Source: Ustulina deusta
Taxonomy: Eukaryota > Ascomycota > Sordariomycetes > Xylariales > Xylariaceae
Reading direction: 5' to 3'
Length of the DNA: 64,000 nt
Assembly: GCA_023159155.1 (NCBI GenBank)
Contig: JAJNNX010000043.1
Span: 248,001-312,000, forward strand
Shown: positions 44,405-57,368 of the stretch, piece by piece
How the letters are laid out: each line of letters opens with the position of its first letter
Position numbering within the stretch: the stretch's first letter is position 1
The notes under the pieces: model-generated
What the model saw: only the letters and a program-made list of their open reading frames with translations
The model's database searches: none
What the model was told of the DNA's origin: nothing
Translations under genes and position numbers: made by a program

Positions 44405-45745
44405 TTATGGCGGAGCTGTCATTAAACCCCCACCCCAGTCATTGGACCGACCTCCAGTGTTTCGGTCGTCGTTCGGTGTGGCGTGTGGGCTTAGATTGCT
44501 CGCCGGGCCGCCGAGACCGACAGTAACAACTCCATCTGTGACTTTGTCGATTTGTGTGGCGTGTCGGCTTAAATTGCTCATCGAGCTACCTCGACTCACT
44601 GGAACACCACTGTCCATGAATTTGTCCATTGGTGTGGCGCGTCGGCTTGCTACCGAGCTGCCACGACTGACTGGAACCTTCCCTTCCATGAGTTTGGCTG
44701 GAGGAGGCGGTTGCACCATCCATCGGACAGCGCCCTTGAAAGGGATTCGTCGCACAATAGGGGGGTGATAATCATTGACCGGCGGGTTCACTGGGAGGAA
44801 GTAACGGCTCCCTTCATCCTCGTCGTCGCTGAGTTGTCTGGCATCCTTGCTTAAACTCGATTCAATGAAGCGACCAGCTGATGACCCCGCGTGCTTAATC
44901 GCATCCATCAGCTTGTGGCTAGTTCGAGATATCTCAGAACCCCATAGCTCCTCATCCTCTCTCTGTTTCGGAAGAACAGGTTAGTAATTACTATTTATCT
45001 TAAGCTGCATGTAGTGCACTAAGAGCTTGCTAGAGGAGCAGGGGATGCAAATATCCGGGCTAGGCAACTCTTGCTCCCACAACACGTCAAAAATGGGCAT
45101 GAGAGAGTCGAAAACACTGACCTGATAGCGTTTATGATTCCAATTGTGTGGGGGAGCTATTGTCATATCAGGGGACAATTGATACCCACTCTCACTAGCG
45201 AGCGATGAAGCATCAAGGTTGGTGATGCTGCTCATGCTACCTCGGCCGATACTGGCTTTGGGCTTCTCGTTCTCTTTTGTCGGGGAGCCAGTACTGTTGG
45301 GGTTGATGTGATTGACAACAATGCTACTGCCGCCAACACTAACCGTGTCCCCGCCAGCACTCGTTAAATGGCGCTGACTAGGACTCTTGTACTTTTTGCG
45401 CTCGATATGTGGCCCCACTACCATGTTTAGGATCAGTAATTCTCCATCTCAATCAATAATTATAGTGAAGGGTTTGGGGATGACGGGAGCGGACAGGGGA
45501 GAGGGAAAGGGGGAAGAAGAGGAGAAAAGATAAGGCTACTTACTTCTGATCTCTTCTGACCAGTAGGGGTTTGTGGTAAAAGGCTCCGGCTGTTGATAGC
45601 CTCCTGACTCGGCGCGTTCCGCTTCTTGTGCCTCTCGCTGCTTCTTGGCCTGTTGCTTGAGGTGACGCTGGTGTACTGCCTGATGACATGGCGAGCAAGC
45701 AACCACGTAGAAGACTAGGGATTGGACTGCTACTAAGAACGACAT
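44405..45745 (-). CDS. Conserved fungal single-pass membrane protein, unknown function
   Basis: At least 351 aa. Exons are 45745 (or further upstream)-45544, 45417-45122 and 44962-44405, with GTAAGT and GTCAGT introns and consistent phases. The N-terminus is a hydrophobic helix (TMSFLVAVQSLVFYVVACSPC). It is followed by a basic coiled coil rich in Gln, Lys and Arg, then the junction NPYWSEEIR-MGPHIERKKYKSPS. Later come KRYQ-REDEELWGSEISR, HAGSSAGRFIESSL and RYFLPVNPPVNDYHPP, conserved blocks in ascomycete homologues of unknown role. The C-terminal 100 residues hold two imperfect repeats around PVSRGSS. The true start is not resolved: the frame stays open upstream to a GTG at 45778 without an ATG, so a 5' exon between 45.8 and 46.3 kb is likely. 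Confidence 0.75.
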
Positions 45746-45778
45746 AGTGACTATAAAAACGGTAAATATGGTAATCAC

Positions 45779-48700
45779 CCGTGCCCATAAGAAGCTATTA
45801 CTTACTCAAGCTGATCAATGAAGTTGGCGTACTGAACCAACAGGTAGCGGGTGGTAAATAAGAGTGATGAAAAGGTGTATGATATGATGCTGACACGGAG
45901 TACGTAGCTCCGGGGTTTCACGTGTGATGACGGAATGGGACGTTTGAGAAAAGAAGAGTGTTGTGGTTGATGAAATACAAAACGTAATGACAGCACCCAA
46001 CCTACAAACACTCGGGCTCAGCGCGTGATAACAGCACTCAGAGCGGTATCGAAGAAGTGAAGAAGTGTGTGATAATGAAGCAGATGATGGTCGAAGAGTA
46101 AGCAAATGACGTTTGCAACACGCGTTGTACAAGATGTAGTATTGAAGTAGATGTTTGTGACGTGAAGATGGGAAGATGGGAAGAGGAGATAGGCCGAGGC
46201 AGAGGGGCAGGATATCTAGGTACGTATACCCGGCCGGTCCCCCCCAAGAACCTCCGTTTCCGCGAACCAGAATCAACGACGTCGGTGACGCCTGCGACAC
46301 CCGCGATGCTTGTGATTCTGGTGTATATCATGAAGGCTGAGGCTTAGGCACCGTGAGCCATCGTCGAAGAGTACGCTGGTGTGCCAAAGTGTGCATGTAG
46401 GCTGATGCTCATCCCGGCACGTGCTGGGTCAAATAGGGGCAAATTGAGCTTTGTCCACATTCATGGTTGGGCTTTGGCGACAAGTAGGTGAATGACGCCT
46501 CAATTGGCTGTGGCTATTGTCAACCCGTACCCGAGAGAGGTCCAACAAGTAGGAATATCTGGTTAACAAAAGAACAGAAAGAGTGAAGCCGCCCGCAATG
46601 CGGGAATATGCATGGTTGAAACAAACGAAGGTGGTTTGGCAGGTAAGAGATGATGGATTAGGAAGTTAGAAGACCAGGAGTGGAGGGGAAAAGTGGACTT
46701 GGCTGGAGGCTGGGTCCGGGCAGTTCCTATTGGAGGGGTCGAGGCCCTCGTGGCCGTGTGGGGCAATTAACAGAACAAGGAGCGCTATTACTTGCAACGA
46801 CTAGGTACTTATCCTGGACGAATGAAGAGCTTTACCACATGGCTGGCTCTGGGTAAGTGGTACTTAGAGGTAACTACTACTAGGTACTTACCTATAGTAC
46901 ACGCTACTCGTAAACTCCCAGGGATGTATAGGATACTCCCGCGATAATGACGGATGCCTGCAACATACCTAACCAAGATAGGTAATCAAGCTTACTGCTT
47001 GCACCTAAGTCAGGAACCTAACTGATCCAAAACAGCGCCAAACTTAAACCCCACTTCGCTTACTATGTACACTAGTAGTAATCTCGCACTGATTATGTAA
47101 TTGTCCGTAGCCCCCATCCTCTCTTTATATCCTACAACTCTGCAGCGATCCAAGAAGACTCTAGCGCTACAACAACTCCGGTTGCTCTTCTTCTGAAGGA
47201 TGAGAATCAAAATGGAACATTGCGGTCTATTCTCACCTCTGTTCCCGTTGTCCCGGTGAAGCTTGAGGTCGCGGGACGAATATAATGTCTGTCCCAGTGA
47301 AGTGGTAGCTGGGTGTGGTTGCATGGGGGAGCGTTGCATTACGTCTTGACAAAGCTGCTATATAGATACCTAGTGCGTGTCCTACTAGTAGATCGAGTAC
47401 CTATCATCTACTAAGTATTATTCACTAGGTAGGCATTAAATTATTGTGTCGGGGAGTGTTTGCTTTAGGTGCTGTTCCCCGTCTACCCCAGACTTGGCGT
47501 GCAAGATATAGCCGCTGCAGATCCGATACTTGCACGTTATCAGCATGACAACCCCAATATTGTCCTACCGTAGCTTCCTCCATGAGCCCTGTGCTGTGCG
47601 ATGGCCTAGTTAGTCGGTCCGTAGTCAGTCCGATACACCTCCATTCCTCGTGTTCAGGACCATGCCGTCCGTCCCCCTCTGATTGAAGTTAGGTTGGTAT
47701 CCGAGCCTAAATTGACTCTACCACTTAAAGTGTAGGTATGTTCCTGTTTACGCGTAAACTGACACGTAAAGCCGGTCCCGATCTACAGATGCACAATGCT
47801 GCCTGTACCCTACAGTCTACGCATGCTCTTCTTGGCAACCTACGTCATTCCTAGCTGTGGTGTATCGGTGCAACATCTAAGAAGTGGCCATCATTAGTTC
47901 TCTGTTGTGCTCTCGAAGTGTATGCCCTAGAGTCTAGAATAAACAGCCATATTACCGCAGTAGAATAGTTTTCGAATATCAACTATGTACTCACTAATTG
48001 GCGAAAAAAAAAAAAAGGGATTGGTCCTTGTCTCTGTAGTGCTTCGAGAAAGACACCTTTGCTGTCCAAGGTCTCCTCGACCTCATGTTTCACGTCCTCT
48101 ACCGAGACAGAACTCCTCTCGGCCCCCTTATCCAACCCCCCCTCAACCCCCCCCCTAGAACCTCAGCAGCCTCTCCCCATCCCAACCCACCTTCCGAGAA
48201 ACACATGACCTCGTCCTAGCTCCTATGCGGCAGAAGTAATGGTCTAACCACACCTCCCGCAGCGTCGATAGCAGTGTGTGGACTTGCGAGCTGCTCGTAG
48301 GGGAGAAACGTCGTTATAGTCCACTGCCTATTTCAGCTTGTGCTTATTTTCCGGCGGGGTCTTCATTCTCCATAAACAGGAAGGTGGAAAGCTCATTGAT
48401 ATTGTAGAGACTTTTTTTCTATCTTTATTCTTTAGGTATGGATCAATACTTTAGTCAACCCTGCATGTCTCAAGTGTGTGTATTCAGAGGTGTAGATATG
48501 CCACAAAAGCGGAAAGGGGAGCAGATAACCCACCAAGACCACCCGGGGTCCAGCGATGACGATGTTCTTAGACATTTTGTCGCACGAATAATGGTTTGTT
48601 GACAATATCTAGACCCAAGCTTCTCAGTATAGCGCAGAACGAGAAAGGATCAATAAATAATGACCAATCTCAATCAGCAACGTCAAAAACTCGATTGAAG

Positions 48701-50063
48701 GAAAGCCACCTGAGATGGGAAGAAAATATATAGCAAATAACCTACCAGCCTAATATCTTTCAGCCAACTCCTTATTTCCTACTTGACTGATGATCTAGAT
48801 GATTGTATATATCATGACGCGCGAACAAACTAAGAAGCTGATCCCGGGAGCCTGGACACACGCGAGTCTTGCGAATCTATGTGACTTGGTCGGAAACTTG
48901 ATCTATCCTCTAACCCAGCCTACGTATAGGACCACGTTGCAAGGTATGACAACTCAAACAACGTATCACATGCATGCCAAGCACTGCTACACTTAGATTT
49001 TCGGGACCTGGATTAGTGTCAGAAAAAGAGGGCAATTGACACCTGGTAGCGCTAATAGAATTCGGGCCTATCCTCTATTACCTATCTGTCCGCTTAACAG
49101 CCCTCACCGTGGTGCCTAATTCTAGTGGCCCTGCTCATAGGCCTGATACCATACAGATAGTTGGAACAATAATGTATTGCAAGCTGAAGGAGATCGACCA
49201 AGGCAGCAGAGGGAGTTAATGCTTGCAATGGAAAAAGAAAGGGGTGGGAGAAGGGGGGGACCTTTCATGTAATCGAAAGTGGCACATGGAGTCATGGAGT
49301 CATTCAGCTAATTATCAACCGATAACAGACACGTCTGGATTAACTCTTTTTCTTCTTCACATCACCAGCATGAAAGATCTTATGTTGCAGGTATCAACTC
49401 TTTTAGTTATATGATCTAGCCTATACTCCACTATCTCGGGTGTGCTCCCTGGATGGGCCCGACATGAAGCTAGATTTTGCAGGCATCTAGGTACAGTTGG
49501 TTGAAATAACTCCTGATCCTGTACGATACTGCGATCATCTCAAAACAAACACGGCAATGAAGATGGCGAAGCCGCTTTCGCGCAAAAGGTTGGTGGATGG
49601 GGGCTAACGTGGACCGGTCAATAGATGGCAAGTTAGAGGATCATGACGCGGCTGGCGAGGAGTGCTACCACTGGATTGGCCAATTAACCCATTACAGGTC
49701 AAAACAGTGTGGACGCTGGCGCAAGTCCTTATACCCATCCATACGGCTGCTCCGAGCAAATGGAGCGTACAACAATCAAACAATGATATAATGCAAGAGT
49801 GGCTAGTACTGCCTTCTTTTCAAACCGTACGCCTGGATCCGCCAATCCAATTCCCACCCGCAATGCAGTAACGGCGTTTGATGCCTACAATGCGCAATGC
49901 AGGGCATGGCGGCGTAGAATAAAGTACAAGGCAATCGTTAGTTTAAACACGAAAAAGAGTCGGATCTGCAGAACTGCAACTGGGTGAGGAAAATATTGTT
50001 TGGCAACAAACGAGCCCTTCGACGGAGTCTTGGGACTCGATTGTTTCGATTCGTTCGAGCGCG
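45779..50063. other. 4.3-kb gene-free spacer
   Basis: The first 500 bp may include a 5' exon of the membrane-protein gene. The remainder has no supportable gene. It contains CCTAGGTA-type repeats near 46800-46990, a poly-A run at about 48005 and C-rich runs at about 48130-48165. A 52-codon ATG frame at 48438 has no recognisable features. Confidence 0.45.
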
Positions 50064-51302
50064 TCATACATCCCACTCCTCCTCAGGCTCTTCGTCATCG
50101 GCCGTCTCTTCAGGTGTTAAGGCAGCAAATGAAGAGCTACTGCTCGAGATAATGGGCTTCTTGGCACCATTGGTTTGTTTGGAGTTTGCTGTAGTGGTGG
50201 TGGCGGCAGTGTTGCCATTGGCAGGTTGACTTGATGCTACAGCAGTCTCGTTTGCGGCATCCTTCTTCTTGCCCTTTTTCTTGGTTTTCACCTCATTCCA
50301 CGAGTCTTCTTGTCGAATCATTTCGAGTTGTTCCTCTTCCGATGGGAGTCCTGACCAGGGGTCCGACGTAGCCTTTGTTGCGGGAGCGGCTGGGGTAGAG
50401 GCAGGAGCTTTGGCAGGCTCGGGCTTCGGCGGCTGCTCCAATGTGTCTAGGAGCTGGACGGGAACGCTGCCGTTCGCAGGTTCAGAGTTCCAGGCATTCT
50501 GTGTAGCCACAGAAGCAGAGCCGTCCTTAGCAGCCCGACCTTCAGCGATACGAGCAGTTCGTCGTTGCTGCTCCAACTTGACCTTGCGCTCCTTCTCCTC
50601 CTCCTCACGAGCTGCCTTAGCTGCCTCTGCCTTCTTGCGATTCTGACGTTGTTTCTTGGTCTCAACGGGTTCGGAGGCCTTCGACTTTCGCTCTTTAGGT
50701 TTTTTGACCGAATCGGTCCCTGTCAGACGGAGGACAGAAGGGCCCGAGGCCACGGGCTCGAGCATGTCGGATACCCCTTGACTATCGGCAGCGGCAACAA
50801 CAGGAGATACCTGAGGGGAGAGGTCGTCATCAGCATCGCCGGTAGTGGACGAGGGAGTCGAGACCTTGTCCTGCACAATCTCTTGGGCCTTAGATTGCTT
50901 GACGGACTTCTGTCGCTTCTCGTCCGACTTTTTGGTGCTCAACTTGGTCCCAGCGTGGGTATTAGAGAGCTGGCGTGCAAAGTCGCGGTCAGCCTTCTTG
51001 TCGGCTATCTCGGCCCTCTCGGCCTCCTCCTTATCATAGTGGGAGCCGGGCACGGTCGGCTCGCTTCGCTCGGGGGCTGATGGGGTGGGTTTAGGCTTCG
51101 ATTTTATGGCCTTCTCGGCCTTCTTCTTGGCATCTGCCGCGATGTCTCGGTCGTTCTGCTTAGTCGGCTGTTTGATGACATGGGATCGGCGAATTTGTTC
51201 TTTCTTGTTGTTTGAGGTATAGAACCATAGACCAATAACGACAGCAATTACGGCATAACCACCCATAGTGGTTAATGTCGAGTGGTCTTTTTGGGGATCC
51301 AT
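50064..51302 (-). CDS. Single-pass membrane protein with a highly charged coiled-coil tail, unknown function
   Basis: Intronless 412-aa protein. A short lumenal/N-terminal stretch is followed by one membrane helix (MGGYAVIAVVIGLWFY, residues 13-28). The tail of nearly 380 residues is rich in Lys, Glu, Ala and Ser, with a coiled coil around 215-265 (KKAEAAKAAREEEEKERK). The end is acidic and finishes in Trp-Asp-Val. A conserved block DPWSGLPSEEEQLEMIRQED then SWNEVKTKKKGKKK near the C-terminus looks functional, since it is less repetitive than the rest. The architecture resembles tail-heavy ER membrane proteins (p180/kinectin-like), but I do not recognise a family. Confidence 0.78.
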   Translation of the reverse strand: MDPQKDHSTLTTMGGYAVIAVVIGLWFYTSNNKKEQIRRSHVIKQPTKQNDRDIAADAKKKAEKAIKSKPKPTPSAPERSEPTVPGSHYDKEEAERAEIADKKADRDFARQLSNTHAGTKLSTKKSDEKRQKSVKQSKAQEIVQDKVSTPSSTTGDADDDLSPQVSPVVAAADSQGVSDMLEPVASGPSVLRLTGTDSVKKPKERKSKASEPVETKKQRQNRKKAEAAKAAREEEEKERKVKLEQQRRTARIAEGRAAKDGSASVATQNAWNSEPANGSVPVQLLDTLEQPPKPEPAKAPASTPAAPATKATSDPWSGLPSEEEQLEMIRQEDSWNEVKTKKKGKKKDAANETAVASSQPANGNTAATTTTANSKQTNGAKKPIISSSSSSFAALTPEETADDEEPEEEWDV

Positions 51303-53546
51303 GGTGGAAGATTATTGTGATATATACTGATGACTTGGTCGGGGGTGTCAAGACGAGGTAGAGTGGCCAAAGGAGCTGGAAACAAGAATGACAAAGGAAC
51401 AGAGGAAGAAGCTTGCAGACCTCAAGCTGATTCCGTGCTGGGACGGTTACAGAAAGGAGGCTGACAAGGTTTGTGAAATCGAATGGACGCGACAGGCTCG
51501 ACTAGTGAAGGGTTGTTCACCAATCCGTGATGGAGGACAAAGGAGGGAAAGGGGTAGCCACAGCTCGACACTTCGGTGAAGAAGTCAAGTTGAGTGATGA
51601 GCTGGTTAAGCTTGTGGCAGTGAGATGTTAAATCAGGCCAGATCAGCAGAACAGACGTGAAGGTGTTGCTGGCCCTGATACAGCGCCGAGAAGAGCTCTG
51701 GGCCCTTGACTGCCAAGGAGACAAAGGATGGAACGTAACAGACAAGCGCCTTGGTGTCTAGTGTATGTGATGGCTCGGTGGACAACGGGCTCGGTGGTTC
51801 AATTCGCGTCAAGATGGATTTGGATTGTGCTAAGACAGCAATTGCAAGACAACGGAGGCGTTCACGTTGTGAGGCAGATCACTTGTTGGGTGCAGGAAGC
51901 CACAGGACTGGATCTGCTCTTAGACAAGATTCGGACGAGATGGGAAGAGGTGATCTGTCGTCAACTCCGATCAGGGGTGGTGGTGACCCTAGTGTAAATG
52001 GGTGGAGAGCGAACATGGATAAATGAGTGGAACAAAGTAAGTAGAAGTAGGCAGGGTGCTGGTGGAGAGTGTAGAGCAGGGACCTACCAAGGGTTGTGGC
52101 AAGCTCGTAGGGTGGGTTGATAGGAGAAAAGACGTGCGCCGATTGGACCAATTGTGGTCTGCTGTGCTTCTGCATACGTAACAGGCGCAAGGCAGGTACC
52201 TCCCCAAGGTACACACCACAATAGTCCTTGGCACCTGTCAAAGTCACTAGATTTGTAACCCTGGCGAACGCTGAGGCCAAGTACCTTGCTGTCTCCAACT
52301 TGCAACTTGCGACAACCGGCGAATTATAACACGGGAATACCTAAACTATACCTACAGTATGTAGGTAGTAGGCATGCACCTCTAGATAATATATACCTAC
52401 CTACCTAGGTAGGTAGGTGCCTGGACATCCCAACCTTCAACTGCTATCTACAATATTGTGACAGTTTTACTACCTACCTGGGTAGGATCCCTACTTACTC
52501 AATGCAGTGCTTTATAATCTATCCGGTTAATTTGGCTGCTCTGGTTCGCAACGATATAAGTTATCTTCACAGTATGCTTCATAGTATGCCTGAACCCTTG
52601 ATGAGTTGTAGGACTAAGACATTCTCTTTTTATGATGTGATATCTTGGGGTTTGAAGGGCATAGAGAGTGGCAGGGGACATACCCATTGACTGTTATTCT
52701 CCCTGTACAAAGAAGGGTTGACAAATATCTGCAGGAAATGATAACATATGTTGCTTCATTTATCCCCCGGATGCACGTTAGATAGGCAGTAGTGCAGTAG
52801 TGTAGTCATCTTAATATAGTGGAAATTGAATGCCGACCTGTCAGGCATCATACCAAGCCTCCTCGGTTTCATCTGATTTATACCTATATATTCGGAGATG
52901 GAATCGTAATTGTTCATTCAGACGTACGCCCCATATCCGGGTGTCGAAAAAAGACATGTATAAATCTGAGTCATGTGCCGCCGCTGCATACAACAGCCCA
53001 GCACTTATGAGGCTACATGCATAGGTATACCTGTATAGGTACCAATGTTGAAAATGGAACAGGAAACTCAATGAGCCTTAACGCACCAATCAGCCGTGGA
53101 ATCCTGTCCCGTGCGCTTGGAGGTAGAGAGGTATAATGGATATGGGGTCCCCGGGGTTTGTATAGGTGGATATTAAAAGCCTGAAGAACACTGTGGTGGA
53201 TGGACATACTGTAGAGTGGTCTCTGCAAGTTGGAAATCTCCTGATTTATAGATACGGGGTGCTTGGTTATTAGCAGCCAGCCATGGCGGGCTGCACCATG
53301 TAATTGGCGTCTGGCGGCTGTCTGACGCCTTTCCGCTGGTGACCGGCGGGTATGCCAAAAGGGCGCGCCCCTCAGTACACTAAGGTAGCTAAGAACTGAC
53401 TCTTATCAGCAAGAAGGAAAGGACCAACGTCTGTAATTCGCATTCTGGTCCAAACCTTTGGTATTCTGTCCGTCTTGTCTGGCAAAAAAACCAATACACA
53501 CATCGGAAAACCAAAACCATCAAACTTGTGTCAATACCCCGCAATC
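51303..53546. other. 2.2-kb intergenic region
   Basis: Divergent promoters of the membrane protein (-) and nucleoside hydrolase (+) lie at its ends. A palindrome-rich patch of TACCTACCTAGGTAGGTA occurs near 52390-52420. No gene is supported. Confidence 0.45.
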
Positions 53547-55052
53547 ATGGCCCCAAAAAGAAGAATTATTATCGACACGGACCCAGGCAAGTTTGTACCC
53601 ACTCCAGTCGTGAATGAGGGGCATGGAAGGGCGAAAGCTGCCTTCTGTGATACAGATACGTAAGAAACAAATAAGTCTTGCTAACATGTATGCACAAAGG
53701 TGGCGACGATACATTGGCCATGTTGCTTGCACTAGCGTCCTCGCCCGAGGACCTCGAGGTCATGATGATCTCGGTAACGTATGGCAATGTAACACTCGAG
53801 AACTGTGCGCGGAACGTCATGGGCCTCTTCAAGGTGCTTGACCGCGAATTGGAATGGCGCAAGGCCCAAGGCAAACCCCTGGGTTTTGAGGCTCTTCGGA
53901 CTTACAAGCCCATCGTTGCCCTGGGGCCTGAGCACGCCCTGGAGGACGAGATTTTGATGGCTGATAACTTTCGTGAGTTTTGTTGAAGATTATGAACGAC
54001 GTGCCGTGTGACTGCATCTAACTAGACCATTCAAGACGGCTCTGATGGGCTACATGGTGTCCATGAAGCTGTACGTTGGCTATTGTTACCCCCTGAGGTC
54101 TAATTCAGTTCGGAATACTGATAAACCTGAGTAGCATCCTCATCTGTCCCCCGAGGAAACCTGGAAAGCCATATTTAAACATGATCATGAAACTCTTACC
54201 GAGTCGCCCTCTTACTACCGGTATTTTACGGCCTCAAAGACGCCGGCGCACCGAGAGATTCTAAGAATCTTGAAAGAGGAGCCAATTGACACAGTCTCGA
54301 TATGTGCGCTGGGGCCGTTGACAAATTTGGCACTGGCTGCATCTGAGGATCCAGAGACCTTCTTAAGAGTCAAAGAGATTGCCGTCATGGGGGGCGCGGT
54401 TGAAGTCCCAGGCAACGTTACACCGGTAGCCGAATTCAACACATTTGCGGATGCGGTGGCTACCGCACGGGTGTTTGCCTTGACATCTCCCACGCCTGCT
54501 TCCACGATGCCCCCTGTACCTACAGGCAAATCTACACTACCACCTTACCCAGAGAAATTGTCGAGGAGGCTTAATATAAGCCTATTTCCTCTTGACATCA
54601 CGACACCCCATCTTTTAAACATGGGTCATTTCCTGGAGAGTATTGAACCACAGTTGGTTGCGGGAAGCCCACTAGGGATGTGGGTGAACACTTTCATGAA
54701 GGGAGTCTTCAAGCAAATCATCTCCATGATAGGAGATGCGGAAGAACCTGGCCTCTCACTGCATGATCCATTGACCATTTGGTATATGCTCACGGGTTCA
54801 AGCCCGGAGTGGAAGTTGGCCAAAGATGCGCCCGAGGATATTCGTGTTGAGACTGCTGGGCAGTGGACCCATGGTATGCACGTATCGGATCGCCGGGGAA
54901 GAGTGCGTGCCGATGGCAAAGCCAGAGAAGAAATAGTGGGAGACGAAGCCGGCTGGCTGAGCGTGAAGAGGGGAAATAGGATTAACAGATATGTCAGTAG
55001 CCCTGGTTACGACGCATTCGCGCCATACCTAATGGCGCGTCTGTTCGAGTAG
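53547..55052 (+). CDS. Inosine/uridine-preferring nucleoside hydrolase
   Basis: Predicted nucleoside N-ribohydrolase (IUNH family), about 410 aa, which splits ribonucleosides to base and ribose with a Ca2+ held by the N-terminal Asp cluster. The DTDPG motif ends exon 1 (53547-53586) and continues GDDTLAMLLAL in exon 2 (53700-53972). The donor of this intron is GC (GCAAGT), a GC-AG intron. Further blocks are DGSDGLHGVHEA (exon 3, 54026-54070), HPHLSPEETW (exon 4, from 54135), VSICALGPLTNLALAA, VMGGAVEVPGNVTPVAEFNTFAD and LSLHDPLTIWYML. One problem exists: exon 2 ends with one leftover base but exon 3 is only readable from phase 0, so the spliced frame breaks at that junction. All other parts are intact. 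Confidence 0.85.
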
Positions 55053-55261
55053 AGGTCATACTCCAAGTATTTCTCAGCAGGTAGCCATCCTTAGAGCGGA
55101 ATTAGACCGTAAAGGTGTCAGCAAAGTGCAATACGTAGTGGTATCATTCGGCAAAGAGCATACCCTATCAAAGCCCCTCGGAGAACCAAGACACTCTCCC
55201 CAACGTCGGCAATGCGGTCCCCATGACCAATTCAGAAAATCTCATCTTTCATCATCCATGA
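55053..55261. other. Convergent 3' region
   Basis: 209 bp between the nucleoside hydrolase (+) and LSM8 (-) stop codons. Nothing else is seen. Confidence 0.4.
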
Positions 55262-55697
55262 TTATATGTGCTTGATACCACCAATTGCCGAGCCTTTCAC
55301 TTGTTCCCAGTTGATGCTGTTGTCGAGCGATTCATCAACCAACCCCACCACACAGACGTTGTCTCCTCGAACAATGTACAGGCCGAGAGGCACTTCGGCA
55401 GATGCCTCGTCATCATCGTGAGTTCGAATGACGCGTTCGATCGTCTGTCCTAGGACCTGTGACGGATGCATCGTCAGCCTTCTGAAAGGCATTCCAGTGT
55501 CTATCAGAGGGATACGTACCAAGTTGGTCTGTTGGTCACAGCTCAACAGATTTCCAACCAGGGTTCGCGAATCAGCCGTGATAATGAGGACCTTTTCTGC
55601 GCAACTGTCAGCCTTGCCTCAGCGAACAAGCCAAACCAGCGTGTGCCAACAATAGAGAAGCTCACGCACTGTTGACGTAGTTGTGTAGATTGGACAT
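55262..55697 (-). CDS. LSM8: U6 snRNA-associated Sm-like protein LSm8
   Basis: 99-aa LSm protein that completes the nuclear Lsm2-8 ring binding the 3' end of U6 snRNA. Three exons are 55697-55670, 55596-55520 and 55456-55262, with GTGCGT and GTACGT donors. Sm1 motif residues are seen in VLIITADSRTLVGNLLSCDQQTNLVL, with the intron inside this block. Sm2 is VPLGLYIVRGDNVCVVGLVDE, characteristic of LSm8 rather than other LSm proteins. The C-terminus IGGIKHI also matches. The length is normal for the family. Confidence 0.93.
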
Positions 55698-57368
55698 CTT
55701 GCTAGAACCAGACAGCCTGTGGAGGAATCGTTGATCTGAAGCCGGTAGCAATCAAAGAATAGCCGGGGGCAGATGGTAACCGAGAGGACTCCAGCGTGTT
55801 ATGCGACAGAATAGAAGGCGAGATGTGGCGTTTGTTAACTGCAATATATGCTGTCGAGAGAGTCAGGCCTGTGAGCGTCCTTCCAGCTTGCTGGGGAGAT
55901 CGTTGTCCATCCTTGTAGGATGCCCTCTTCGGGTACCTATATCAGGTACCTTGGTACATGCGTTAGCCCCATCTGTTCTAGGACATTTAGTTATTCCGAC
56001 GATGAAGGTTCCCTCGAGCAGCCTTCAGTTGAACGCAGCTGTCAAACAGCCTGAGCTTGATTGTACGGACAAATTGTATCTAGCTGACGTAATCCGTCTA
56101 CAATACCTGTACCTGCTAACACACCAAGGATCAAAAGCCAACCAACATTGAACAAAGCCAAAACTCTCAACTCTATCTAACCACTGTAGTTTTAAACTGA
56201 AGAGTTTTTCTTGTTCAACATATGTATAGCACTCATATACCAACCTTGGTACGTTGTGTCAGTACCTATGTTAGGTGTGAATAAACAAGTGCTAATAACC
56301 TACAGAAAATTTAGCCCTGATTGTATGGAAGTACCCAAGGGCACCACGGGGAAAGGGGCTACCTAATTGTGTTGTTGACCTTGTACTAAAGGGTTCTTCC
56401 AACACAACCTAGCCGAAAGAGAGAGAGAGAGAGAGAGAAACCAGTCGCAGTCATTAACAATAAATGACAATGGTACTTAATGTTGCCTCCACTGAAGCTC
56501 GAGTTCCAATATGTTTAAAAAACAGGGGCGCTTCGGGACTGCCGCTCATTAGCGGAGGTACACTACACTAGTGGGGGGAGTGAGTGAGCGCCGACGTAAG
56601 CAGCAAGCAGTGGCAGCAATGGCTCAGCCAATCAATTCCAGGAGACCGACTTGAAACCAGTTTCAAAGGCAGTCGTCAGTGAACCCCACCACGTGCCTGA
56701 AGACATGATTGGCGGGCCGTTTCGACGATCCCTTGAACAGCTCCAAACAACATGACCCGGGAGCTGATTCGTCTCCGTGCAAAAGTCATGGCCGGCCAGG
56801 CTGATCTGGGGATTGGTCGGGGCGTTTAGTCGGGTACATGCAGGAACCCGAACAACAAACCAGCGGTATCCGTACCACAGGCACCGGTATTGTGTCGAGT
56901 CAAGATGGTGAATTTCAGCAAATCTAAGTACCCAGTCTGTCCAACCACATCACACGCAATGGTTCGTGGACCCTCTACCTCATACTGGCCCATCTATATA
57001 ACACCACCATCACCCGCCCGCCGACTTGCACAGCTCCATTCTTGCCTCACGCACTCCCACAATACCCTTTCTTTACGTCATACTTCAGAACACAGGACTG
57101 TGTCCACTCCTTTTTGACGAACAATACTTGTGATCAACCATCCTTCTCATCCCCTCCTTTGATCGACTTACACGAAGAACAAAGCCAGCCTTTTGATTCA
57201 CACGTGGCCGGCTTGCATAAAAAAGGATTGTCGATCCCCGTCTTGGCCACTCTCATTCGTCTGACACGATCTTTATATTGCCATTGTCCACTCATTTACA
57301 ATTTATTATACTGAGCTAGTCTCGGTACCCCAGAAACCTGCAAGGGAAAGAAACAACCAAACCCCAAA
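55698..57368. other. 1.7-kb divergent intergenic region
   Basis: Promoters of LSM8 (-) and the small secreted protein (+). It contains a GA microsatellite at about 56417-56437 and a CT-rich leader after 57000. No gene is supported. Confidence 0.45.

Noticed and set aside
55520..55596. A suspected frameshift in LSM8 exon 2
   Set aside because: It came from misreading one base at a line junction. Re-reading gives a continuous RTLVGNLLSCDQ frame.
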